DNA from: Actinostola sp. cb2023 | Taxonomy: Eukaryota; Cnidaria; Anthozoa; Actiniaria; Actinostolidae | Reading direction: 5' to 3' | Length of the DNA: 64,000 nt | NCBI GenBank assembly: GCA_033675265.1 | Contig: JAUJYZ010000722.1 | Location: forward strand, 124,001 to 188,000 | Shown here: positions 22,509-33,264 of the stretch, one piece after another | Numbering within the stretch: position 1 is the first letter of the stretch | How the letters are laid out: every line of letters starts with the position of its first letter | Notes under the pieces: generated by a model | The model's input: the letters and a program-made list of their open reading frames with translations, nothing else | What the model was told of the DNA's origin: nothing | Databases searched by the model: none | Translations under genes and position numbers: made by a program

Positions 22509-22628
22509 TTGGTTAATCATTATTGAGTAGGTGATGATAGGTAATTGTATAAGGTTGACACTCTGTCATTGAAGACAGCTAGCTAACGTACTTTGACCTC
22601 AGTCATACTCTCGTTGTGCTGAGAACAA
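22509..22628 (+). repeat. Right 120-bp direct repeat (A2) of the retrotransposon
   Basis: 119 of 120 bases match the left copy. Its last bases 'AACAA' merge directly with the 'AACAATACTAATGAAGG' phase of the 31-bp satellite. Confidence 0.9.
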
Positions 22629-25600
22629 TACTAATGAAGGCGAACCTTTATATAAACAATACTAATGAAGGTGAACCTTTATGTAAAGAATACTAATGAA
22701 GGTGAACCTTTATATAAAGAATACTATTGAAGGTGAACCTTTATATAAAGAATACTAATGAAGGTGAACCTTTATATAAACAATACTAATGAAGGTGAAC
22801 CTTTATATAAACAATACTAATGAAGGTGAACCTTTATATAAACAATACTAATGAAGGTGAACCTTTATATAAAGAATACTAATGAAGGTGAACCTTTATA
22901 TAAACAATACTAATGAAGGTGAACCTTTATATAAAGAATACTATTGAAGGTGAACCTTTATATAAAGAATACTAATGAAGGTGAACCTTTATATAAACAA
23001 TACTAATGAAGGTGAACCTTTATATAAACAATACTAATGAAGGTGAACCTTTATATAAACAATACTAATGAAGGTGAACCTTTATATAAAGAATACTAAT
23101 GAAGGTGAACCTTTATATAAAGAATACTATTGAAGGTGAACCTTTATATAAACAATACTAATGAAGGTGAACCTTTATATAAAGAATACTATTGAAGGTG
23201 AACCTTTATATAAACAATACTAATGAAGGTGAACCTTTATATAAACAATACTAATGAAGGTGAACCTTTATATAAAGAATACTATTGAAGGTGAACCTTT
23301 ATATAAACAATACTAATGAAGGTGAACCTTTATATAAACAATACTAATGAAGGTGAACCTTTATATAAACAATACTAATGAAGGTGAACAATACTAATGA
23401 AGGTGAACCTTTATATAAACAATACTAATGAAGGTGAACCTTTATATAAAGAATACCAATGAAGGTGAACCTTTATATAAACAATACTAATGAAGGTGAA
23501 CCTTTATATAAACAATACTAATGAAGGTGAACCTTTATATAAACAATACCAATGAAGGTGAACCTTTATATGAACAATATTAATGAAGGTGAACCTTTAT
23601 ATAAACAATACCAATGAAGGTGAACCTTTATATAAAGAATACTAATGAAGGTGAACCTTTATTAAACAATACTAATGAAGGTGAACCTTTAAATAAACAA
23701 TACTAATGAAGGTGAACCTTTATATAAACAATACTATTGAAGGTGAACCTTTATATAAAGAATACTATTGAAGGTGAACCTTTATATAAACAATACTAAT
23801 GAAGGTGAACCTTTATATAAACAATACTAATGAAGGTGAACCTTTAAATAAACAATACTAATGAAGGTGAACCTTTATATAAACAATACTATTGAAGGTA
23901 AACCTTAATATAAACAATACTATTGAAGGTGAACCTTTATATAAACAATACTAATGAAGGTGAACCTTTATATAAAGAATACTATTGAAGGTAAACCCTT
24001 TATATAAACCAATACTATAATGAAGGTGAACCTTTATATAAACAATACTAATGAAGGTGAACCTTTATATAAACAATACTAATGAAGGTGAACCTTTATA
24101 AACCTTTATATAAAGAATACTATTGAAGGTAAACCTTTATATAAACAATACTATTGAAGGTGAACCTTTATATAAACAATACTAATGAAGGTAAACCTTT
24201 ATATAAACAATACTAATGAAGGTGAACCTTTATATAAACAATACTATGAAGGTGAACCTTTATATAAACAATACTAATGAAGGTGAACCTTTATATAAAG
24301 AATACCAATGAAGGTGAACCTTTATATAAACAATACTAATGAAGGTGAACCTTTATATAAACAATACTAATGAAGGTGAACCTTTATATAAACAATACCA
24401 ATGAAGGTGAACCTTTATATAAACAATATTAATGAAGGTGAACCTTTATATAAACAATACCAATGAAGGTGAACCTTTATATAAAGAATACTAATGAAGG
24501 TGAACCTTTATATAAACAATACTAATGAAGGTGAACCTTTATTAAACAATACTAATGAAAACATATAAACAATACTAATGAAGGTGAACCTTTATATAAA
24601 CAATACTATTGAAGGTGAACCTTTATATAAACAATACTAATGAAGGTGAACCTTTATATAAACAATACTAATGAAGGTGAACCTTTATATAAACAATACT
24701 AATGAAGGTGAACCTTTATATAAACAATACTAATGAAGGTGAACCTTTATATAAACAATACTAATGAAGGTGAACCTTTATATAAACAATACTAATGAAG
24801 GTGAACCTTTATATAAACAATACTAATGAAGGTGAACCTTTATATAAAGAATACTATTGAAGGTAAACCTTTATATAAACAATACTAATGAAGGTGAACC
24901 TTTTATATGAAAACAATACTAATGAAGGTGAACCTTTATATAAACAATACTAATGAAGGTGAACCTTTATATAAAGAATACTATTGAAGGTAAACCTTAA
25001 TATAAACAATACAATATTGAAGGTGAACCTTTATATAAAGAATACTATTGAAGGTAAACCTTTATATAAACAATACTAATGAAGGTGAACCTTTATATAA
25101 AGAATACTATTGAAGGTGAACCTTTATATAAACAATACTATTGAAGGTGAACCTTTATATAAACAATACTAATGAAGGTGAACCTTTATATAAAGAATAC
25201 TATTGAAGGTAAACCTTTATATAAAAACAATACTAATGATGGTGAACCTTTATATAAAGAATACTATTGAAGGTGACCCTTTATATAAAGAATACTATTG
25301 AAGGTGAACCTTTATATAAACAATACCAATGAAGGTGAACCTTTATATAAAGAATACTATTGAAGGTGAACCTTTATATAAACAATACTATTGAAGGTGA
25401 ACCTTTATATAAACAATACTAATGAAGGTGAACCTTTATATAAAGAATACTATTGAAGGTAAACCTTTATATAAACAATACTAATGAAGGTGAACCTTTA
25501 TATAAAGAATACTATTGAAGGTGAACCTTTATATAAACAATACTATTGAAGGTGAACCTTTATATAAACAATACTAATGAAGGTGAACCTTTATATAAAC

Positions 25601-26175
25601 AATACTAATGAAGGTGAACCTTTATATAAAGAATACTATTGAAGGGTAAACCTTAATATAAACAATAAACAATACTTGAAGGTGAACCTTTATATATGAA
25701 AACAATACTACTAATGAAGGTGAACCTTTATATAAAGAATACTATTGAAGGTGAACCTTTATATAAAGAATACTATTGAAGGTGAACCTTTATATAAACA
25801 ATACTAATGAAGGTAAACCTTAATATAAACAATACTATTGAAGGTGAACCTTAATATAAAGAATACTATTGAAGGTGAACCTTTATATAAACAATACTAA
25901 TGAAGGTAAACCTTAATATAAACAATACTATTGAAGGTGAACCTTTATATAAACAATACTATTGAAGGTGAACCTTTATATAAACAATACTAATGAAGGT
26001 GAACCTTTATATAAACAATACCAATGAAGGTGAACCTTTATATAAACAATACTAATGAAGGTAAACCTTTATATAAACAATACTAATGAAGGTAAACCTT
26101 TATATAAAAAATACTATTGAAGGTAAACCTTAATATAAACAATACTATTGAAGGTGAACCTTTATATAAACAATA
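22627..26175. repeat. 31-bp satellite, block 1 (~114 units)
   Basis: The unit reads 'TAATGAAGGTGAACCTT' then 'TATATAAACAATAC'. Common variants are AAGAATAC for AACAATAC, TATTGAAGG for TAATGAAGG, CCAATGAAGG, and GTAAACC for GTGAACC. Each unit contains TTTATATAAA (a TATA-like palindrome) and AAGGTNNACCTT (an imperfect inverted repeat). A few units are truncated or fused (near 23385, 24100, 24555, 25665). No coding potential. Confidence 0.97.
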
Positions 26176-26246
26176 TTATAATATAACATGTATATAACGC
26201 GCGCTCTGATTGGCTAAAAAGCTATGTGATATAAGAGCACATAAAC

Positions 26247-26559
26247 ATGGTTTCCATGACCACGAAAGACCTTCAAGCCAGTGCTGACCTTAGAAGGCAC
26301 TACTATCTGGCTGCTAAGATGGATGAAACGTTTGATAGCGAATTGTTTTTGGGGTTGCCATCATTCGAAATAGATATAGCCGAAGTTGAAATACCGGAGA
26401 AAGAACAAAGAGCTTCAAATGATGTAAAAAATGATGAAAATAAAGGGAAAAAACGTCGCTTTGCCGAACTATCGCAAAACGATCAAGACCGAATTGTTAC
26501 CAATGCTCAAGCAAAAAGAACGGCATATAGTACGTCTTGGGGGATGGCGGTATTTAAAG
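26247..26559 (+). CDS. Crypton-type tyrosine recombinase, exon 1
   Basis: Encodes 104 residues plus one base: 'MVSMTTKDLQASADLRRHYY' start, an acidic stretch 'DIAEVEIPEKEQRASND', a basic stretch 'ENKGKKRRFAELS', then 'NAQAKRTAYSTSWGMAVFK'. It ends at AAAG|GTCAGTA (donor GT at 26560). The exon closes in phase 1 and joins the acceptor TGATAG|ATTGG at 27020/27021, giving 'AVFKDWCQERGQNHN' with no frame change. This segment corresponds to the SAM-like N-terminal DNA-binding part common to Crypton and Crypton-derived (QRICH1/ZMYM/KCTD1-type) proteins. ATG 26247 has a second in-frame ATG four codons on. Intron length is 461 bp. Confidence 0.75.
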
Positions 26560-27020
26560 GTCAGTACAAAATATTTTCTCTCTCTTTCTTTCGATGTTAT
26601 GATTTTTTTCATCTTATTTGTACTTCAGTAATTATTGCGGCAACATTTTTAGTCTAGACATTTAGCGTACGATAGCAACTTTTGGACGAGACGCACGGCC
26701 GTATTTACTAACGAGTTGAGATAAGAATAAAATACAAATATTTTAGTTTACGTTGAATACATAAAAAAAACGTGAATGGAAAATTTCTCGGATGTAGTCA
26801 TTCTCCTTTTTTGAGACGTTATAAATGAATAAATATGACAATTTTATCGCACTGATAAACGATGAACTAATGATAGTTTTGTTTACATTTCATTTTAATT
26901 TACTCACTCGCCAAAACAACATGATTGAAAGCATAAACTATTGTATTTAAAAAAAAAGACCATATACATAGATAAACAACTATTCTCTTCCTAATAAATG
27001 AAAAAACGTTCTCTTGATAG

Positions 27021-28117
27021 ATTGGTGTCAAGAAAGAGGCCAAAACCACAACATAGAGCTCATGGAAGAGAAGGAAATCGATGCAATTCTGCGTCAATTT
27101 TACGCTGAAGTTAGAGGCAAAGATGGCCAAGAATACAGCCGCAGTTCCTTGATTTCGCTGAGATATTCAATTGAGCGCTATCTTAATATGCCGCCAATTA
27201 ATAAAGGAATCAAAATATCCCAAAATCCACACTTTGCCTCCTCTAACAAAATGCTAGATGCGAAATTGAAGATGCAAAAGAGAGAGGGGAAGGAAAATAC
27301 AAAACACAAGCCGTCTATCGACGAAGAGGATCTCAAAAAAATACAAACGGGCACAGTTATCTTACCAGATAATCCCGAGGGCCTGCTCCGGAATGTGTGG
27401 TTCCATTCAACACTGTATTGGTGTCGTAGAGGCAGAGAAGGGCAAAGAAGTCTAAAAAAGTCAAGCTTTTCCTTTGAGATTGACGCTGGAGGAAGAAGAT
27501 TTGTCACCATGACGCACGAGGAAGCGACAAAAAAACATCCCGGTGGCACAGTAGATATCCAAAGTTTTGAAAAGTTTGGTCGTATGTACGAGACCGATAC
27601 TCCAACAGACGGATATAAATCACTCAAGAAATATCTAGCCAAGCTCCATCCTGATAATGAATCTCTATTCCAGTATCCAAAACGGAATTACAAAGCCGGC
27701 GATCTTGTGTGGTACGAAAACCGTCCACTTGGAGTGAATAAATTATCAACCATGATGAAACAAATCAGTCTCGCTGGAAAACTTTCCAAGATATATACCA
27801 ATCATTCAATTCGATCAACAGCAATCACCGTGTGGTCGAATGCAGGTCTGTCAAACCGACAGATAATGGCCATTTCTGGGCACAGGAATGAAGCAAGTCT
27901 GCGAAGTTATAACTCAAGACCAAGTGTCAACGATCTTCGCCTAGCAAGCGATGTTTTGTCCAGTGCTCTGGATAACAGCAAAGCTACAGCATCTGGTCAG
28001 TCAGTATCTACATGCTTGCAAGCTCAAACCAATATCCAGACGACAAGGAATGAAGCGATTGGCAGTGTGTTCACATCGTGTACCATTGGGAAAGTTGAAA
28101 TTCACTTTCAAAAGTGA
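27021..28117 (+). CDS. Crypton-type tyrosine recombinase, exon 2
   Basis: Completes a 469-residue protein with exon 1. It opens with 'DWCQERGQNHNIELMEEK' and 'YSRSSLISLRYSIERYLN', then the DUF3504-like catalytic region. Putative catalytic residues, numbered on the spliced protein: Arg near 241 in 'YWCRRGREGQRSLKK', the HxxR box His366/Arg369 in 'YTNHSIRSTAITVW', His392 in 'AISGHRNEASLRSY', and Tyr401 as the nucleophile. All expected positions are present, so the enzyme could be active. Cryptons move as DNA by circle integration and do not encode RT, matching the lack of RT here. The alternative is a host gene domesticated from a Crypton; position inside a satellite argues for a mobile copy. 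No stop or frameshift interrupts it. Confidence 0.85.
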
Positions 28118-28572
28118 TCTTCTTCAGTTGACTTTACAGTTTTTATCTTTGAACTGCCATAGCTTGACTTTCCATTTCTGTTTTGACTTGTCAGTGCTTA
28201 ACAATGCTTAAATGATTTCAATACGATGTATTTATCGAAGTAACTTAGAATATAATTATTCTCAAAGACCCTTTTTCATCAATGTCAAATCGATTATCGT
28301 GGAAGATTTTTTTTCGCCGGTTTTCTTTCGATAAATTTCATTGGTTAATGCGCGCTTACTGACGCTTTTTGGGAGAATTTGTAACTCGATCAGTGTAAAC
28401 AATCACAAATAAAACAATATCTTTACAAAAAAAACTTGTAGTTATATTATAAATATAATATAATATAAATATCGCCGGAGGATCGTGATTTTAAAGCTTT
28501 TCTCGTGTTCTCCCAACATCCCGCGTGTTGATATAAGAGCATAAAACATGGAAAACCGTTTTATAAAGCTTA

Positions 28573-30490
28573 ACTAATGAAGGTGAACCTTTATATAAAC
28601 AATACCAATGAAGGTGAACCTTTATATAAACAATACCAATGAAGGTGAACCTTTATATAAACAATACCAATGAAGGTGAACCTTTATATAAACAATACCA
28701 ATGAAGGTGAACCTTTATATAAACAATACCAATGAAGGTGAACCTTTATATAAACAATACCAATGAAGGTGAACCTTTATATAAACAATACTAATGAAGG
28801 TGAACCTTTATATAAACAATACTAATGAAGGTGAACCTTTATGTAAAGAATACCAATGAAGGTGAACCTTTATATAAACAATACTAATGAAGGTGAACCT
28901 TTATGTAAAGAATACCAATGAAGGTGAACCTTTATATAAACAATACTAATGAAGGTGAACCTTTATATAAACAATACTAATGAAGGTGAACCTTTATATA
29001 AACAATACTAATGAAGGTGAACCTTTATATAAACAATACCAATGAAGGTGAACCTTTATATAAACAATACCAATGAAGGTGAACCTTTATATAAACAATA
29101 CTAATGAAGGTGAACCTTTATATAAACAATACCAATGAAGGTGAACCTTTATATAAACAATACCAATGAAGGTGAACCTTTATATAAACAATACTATTGA
29201 AGGTGACTCTTTATATAAACAATACCAATGAAGGTGAACCTTTATATAAACAATACCAATGAAGGTGAACCTTTATATAAACAATACTATTGAAGGTGAC
29301 TCTTTATATAAACAATACTAATGAAGGTGAACCTTTATGTAAAGAATACCAATGAAGGTGAACCTTTATATAAACAATACTAATGAAGGTGAACCTTTAT
29401 GTAAAGAATACCAATGAAGGTGAACCTTTATATAAACAATACTAATGAAGGTGAACCTTTATATAAACAATACTAATGAAGGTGAACCTTTATATAAACA
29501 ATACTAATGAAGGTGAACCTTTATATAAACAATACCAATGAAGGTGAACCTTTATATAAACAATACCAATGAAGGTGAACCTTTATATAAACAATACTAA
29601 TGAAGGTGAACCTTTATATAAACAATACCAATGAAGGTGAACCTTTATATAAACAATACCAATGAAGGTGAACCTTTATATAAACAATACTATTGAAGGT
29701 GACTCTTTATATAAACAATACTAATGAAGGTGAACCTTTATATAAACAATACTATTGAAGGTGACTCTTTATATAAACAATACTAATGATGGTGAACCTT
29801 TATATAAACAATACCAATGAAGGTGAACCTTTATATAAACAATACTATTGAAGGTGACTCTTTATATAAACAATACTAATGAAGGTGAACCTTTATATAA
29901 ACAATACTATTGAAGGTGACTCTTTATATAAACAATACCAATGAAGGTGAACCTTTATATAAACAATACCAATGAAGGTGAACCTTTATATAAACAATAC
30001 TATTGAAGGTGACTCTTTATATAAACAATACTAATGATGGTGAACCTTTATATAAACAATACTAATGAAGGTGAACCTTTATATAAACAATACTATTGAA
30101 GGTAAACCTTAATATAAACAATACCAATCAAGGTGAACCTTTATATAAAGAATACCAATGAAGGTGAACCTTAATATAAAGAATACTAATGAAGGTGAAC
30201 CTTTATATGAAGAATACCAATGAAGGTGAACCTTTATATAAACAATGCTGATGAAGGTGAACCTTTATATAAAGAATACTAATGAAGGTGAACCTTTATA
30301 AAAACGGAATACTAATGAAGGTGAACCTTTATATAAAGAATACCAATGAAGGTGAACCTTTATATAAACAATACTAATGAAGGTGAACCTTTATATAAAG
30401 AATACTAATGAAGGTGAACCTTTATATAAAGAATACTAATGAAGGTGAACCTTTATATAAAGAATACCAATGAAGGCAAACCTTTACATG
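28573..30490. repeat. 31-bp satellite, block 2 (~62 units)
   Basis: Same unit as block 1 but a different variant mix: many CCAATGAAGG units, TATTGAAGGTGACTC units and TTATGTAAAG units. A 496-bp stretch (16 units) starting near 28841 is repeated almost exactly at 29337, showing a higher-order duplication. Orientation is the same as block 1. Confidence 0.97.
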
Positions 30491-30569
30491 TATATGAGAA
30501 TATACATAACATAACAATAACCGTTACACGATAGACTAATAAATTGACCCACGAAAACAATCGGAAGTA

Positions 30570-30740
30570 CAGATAGCTGAAGTGGTAAGGGGCAGTCATT
30601 TAGGAATAGGATACGACTGTTCCCTCCCTCTTCGACTACTTCGCTGATTGTGTACTACCCGATAGCGCGGATGAGGCCGAAATCTTCGTCCTATACGTAA
30701 CATACGGTGACTCAGCATTTAGTCTGGGTTTTGGTCGATT
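30570..30740 (+). mobile_element. SINE-like dispersed repeat, copy 1
   Basis: Contains a pol III A-box-like 'TAGCTGAAGTGGTAAGG' and then 'GATAGCGCGGATGAGGCC', 'GAAATCTTCGTCCTATACG', 'TAACATACGGTGACTCAGC'. The same series occurs on the minus strand at about 46960-47110. No clear B box is in this copy, so tRNA ancestry is only suggested. Confidence 0.5.
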
Positions 30741-31490
30741 TTTAGTGGTTTGCATAAATTATGTATAGTAGCGCTCGGGTCCCATTCCCATTGACATGAA
30801 TTCAAGAAAATCCCCTAAGTGTCGTGGCTCGCTTCTAGCGACCACCGTATTAGATAATTCATCAAGCAATTTCCTGATCTCATACTTTATTCTTTCAATA
30901 GTGGAAGAAACATTAAACTTTATATCTTATTTAGGGTTTTTCCCGTAATACGGGCTGATATTTTACGAGTTGCGATTGCGAATGTATTTTTCCGATTCCC
31001 GAAGGCCGGGACGAGGAAAAATGCGCGTAACGAGTAAAATATCAGCCCGTATTACGGGAAAAACACCAAATAAGTTATTTATTATACTACTTTGAACGAA
31101 AAAAAAAATGGCCGTTTTTGAGTAAATTTATATAATAATTATTTCAAAACCTTTCAAGGTCCGCGCGCTCTTTTACAATAACAGACACATAGAATGACGA
31201 ATCGCTCGCGCACGGAGCCAGCGCGCGCTTTAAACGGTTTTTCTTTCAAACTTTATCCTTGCTTTTGGATGATTTTTAGACTTTGTTATTGTAAAAAAGA
31301 AATCGCAAGCGGTTTTCCATTGTCTGTACTCTTATTGACAATGGATTTGACGCCACAAAATGTTCAAAACTTTGCAGTGAAACCGGTTTTAGAACTATGG
31401 TAATACGGCTTTTAGAACTATGGTAATACGGCTCTATATTTTTCGAGTTCTCTTGAACTTATAAGGTAACATTACGTAATAGTAGTATAA
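30741..31490. repeat. Inverted repeats around 'CCCGTAATACGGGC'
   Basis: 'TTTTTCCCGTAATACGGGCT' plus 'GATATTTTAC' (30937-30966) faces 'GTAAAATATCAGCCCG' plus 'TATTACGGGAAAAA' (31037-31066). An outer pair, 'ATTATACTACT' near 31081 and 'TAGTAGTATAAT' near 31481, encloses ~400 bp. Inside that, 'TTTTAGAACTATGGTAATAC' is duplicated in tandem at 31387-31432. No gene. Confidence 0.65.
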
Positions 31491-31837
31491 TAATTATATC
31501 TTATTATTTTGTAGACTGGTAAATTGTAGATGATTATTTCACTATGTTTGCATTTCTAAAGGTGCTTTTTGAAGACTTTCTTGCTTGCTTTGAAACGTAT
31601 TAAAAACCGTTCTCTTCCTTTTTGGGCCATAACTGTCAACGAAAACAAACAAAATGGCGTCCTTTTTAATTTGATCATGAGATATTTCAACCCCTGTACA
31701 TTTCAGTAGTGCTCGAAAATAAAGTAGCCCGAGTGAACGCTGGTATAGCGTGTTCGGCTACTTGTGGTCAAATCAAACGACACCAAGTTTTTTTTTTATC
31801 AGAAAAAGATCCAAGTGACGGATGTAACGCAATCATA

Positions 31838-31839
31838 AC

Positions 31840-31900
<61 letters not shown>

Positions 31901-31903
31901 TAA

Positions 31904-31934
<31 letters not shown>

Positions 31935-31955
31935 AAAATAATAATAATAATATAT
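31838..31955. repeat. (AAT)n microsatellite
   Basis: About 36 units with a few A insertions. Poly-Ile and poly-Tyr frames through it are artefacts. The following ~570 bp (to 32530) show nothing recognisable. Confidence 0.95.
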
Positions 31956-32533
31956 ATATATTTTAGTATGGAGCCCACGTCACTAGGAGTGATTTTCAGT
32001 GAGATTTTCATTTAATGAATGTGATAATTGCCTCATATAAAAACCTTTCATTGTAGGCTATGGGAAAGTTGTGTAAAACAATAATCAAGAAACACATGAT
32101 CACTTTCTACAGGTAAATTAAACCATCAACTCTTTTATTAGAACTTTCGTCCATAATTATAGATCAACGAAAAAAGCTTATCTACGTTTTACGGTTAGCA
32201 AAATGACATCTGACTAGTAAACTTTACTAATATCGAGTTACGGTGGATCAATTTCAGCAGTTTGGGCTCTACACAACATTCTTTTAAATAACCCCTTCCA
32301 CAAACCCCATATACTGTAAGAGTATTGAGATAAAGAAGGAAGAAGTAGATTATAACAATAATAATAATATCGGGACATGAGTTTTAATTGATTTCACAGA
32401 AGTTCATAATAATGAATGAAACTATAACTATAAGCATAGCACTTTGATTATGTAAGAATATAACTAATAAATTATCCAAAGAAACATCTAGACGTCCACA
32501 ATAGATTCGTAACATTTCATGATTTGATATATA

Positions 32534-32835
32534 TTAGAAAAAGAAAGGAAGAAAGAAAGATAGAGAGAAAAAGGCGAAAGGAAGGAAGAAAGATAGAGAG
32601 AGAAATGCGAAGGGAAGGAAGAAAAAAAACCCACAGAAACAGAAGAAGAAAAAGAGAAAAAGAAAGGAACGGCCGGACTGAATACAACCATTCCCGAATT
32701 TCACTGGGGATCATTTCAGAGCCAGTCTGGGGATCATTTCGGGTCCGGGATCATTTCGGAGCCAGTCTAGACACTTTGGGGATCATTTCGGGGCCAGGGA
32801 TCATTTCGGAGCCAGGGATCATTTCGGGTCCTGTA
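32534..32835. repeat. Purine-rich tract and 'GGGATCATTTCGG' repeat
   Basis: 32534-32672 is almost pure GA ('AAAGAAAGGAAGAAAG' type). 32705-32832 holds six or seven units of 'GGGATCATTTCGGAGCCAG' with variable spacers. The Lys/Arg/Glu-rich open frame across it is compositional, not a gene. Sequence from here to 33264 has nothing further. Confidence 0.85.
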
Positions 32836-33264
32836 CAGGTCTTAGTTTTCCGAACACCCAAAATTATGTTCTTGTGTTGAGAATGTGTGACACAAGTCAC
32901 AGCCGTACGGAAGCCGTAACGCTAATTACAGTCCGTGGGAATAAACCTGTTTCGCTGCTGTTTTACATTGTAAAATGGTTGTTTTCTTGACTGTGTGTGT
33001 GTTTTTTGTTTTTTTTGGTTTTTTGTTTTTTTTACTGTGTGTTATATGTTATAAAATTATCAATCTGTACAGTTAACGAACTTCTGTAGCGAAAAAATGA
33101 CCCACTGCTAAACATTGTAAACAACAACATCGGCGGTATCGCCGCATCGGTATTATGGATTATGTAAATGTTCCGTGATCGAACCAAACTTTCTAAAGAC
33201 CGATTGCTCTTTTCTTTATGGAACAAAGACCAAACAAAGGACTGTATAACAAAAGAAAACTACA

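Larger units (their letters stand above)
18325..22628 (+). mobile_element. DIRS/Ngaro-type tyrosine-recombinase retrotransposon
   Basis: A 4.3-kb element bounded by two 120-bp direct repeats (18325-18444 and 22509-22628, from 'TTGGTTAATCATTATTGAG' to 'CTGAGAACAA') that differ at a single base. Order: gag-like ORF, RT-RNase H ORF, tyrosine-recombinase ORF. Neither an integrase with DDE nor an LTR polypurine layout is seen, and no DNA-adenine methylase domain was recognised, which favours Ngaro over DIRS1/PAT. An imperfect ~150-bp hairpin precedes the right repeat (22360-22505, 'CCACATACAA' against 'TTGTATGTG'). AATAAA is at 22452. In a canonical Ngaro (A1-genes-B1-A2-B2) a B2 copy should follow the right repeat; here the 31-bp satellite begins instead. 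Near-identical terminal repeats and long open frames indicate a young insertion. Confidence 0.85.
26176..28572 (+). mobile_element. 2.4-kb Crypton-like insertion splitting the satellite
   Basis: Satellite stops at '...AACAATAT' and resumes at 'CTAATGAAGG', so the 31-bp phase is essentially continued across the segment, as expected for an insertion. A direct near-repeat 'GATATAAGAGCA' plus 'TAAAACATGG' (left 26229-26250 with CACATAAACATGG, right about 28530-28552) lies near both ends; short direct repeats are what Crypton integration leaves. A 'GCGCGCTCTGATTGGC' segment precedes the gene. The only gene inside is the two-exon tyrosine recombinase. AATAAA is at 28408. The exact ends are not fixed. 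Confidence 0.6.

Noticed and set aside
22627..30490. CRISPR-like array of regular repeats
   Set aside because: Units are contiguous 31-bp tandem copies without unique spacers, in a clearly eukaryotic context.
32488..32880. Charged Lys/Arg/Glu frame and Phe/Ser-rich antisense frames
   Set aside because: Reflect the GA-rich low-complexity tract; no domain or start context.
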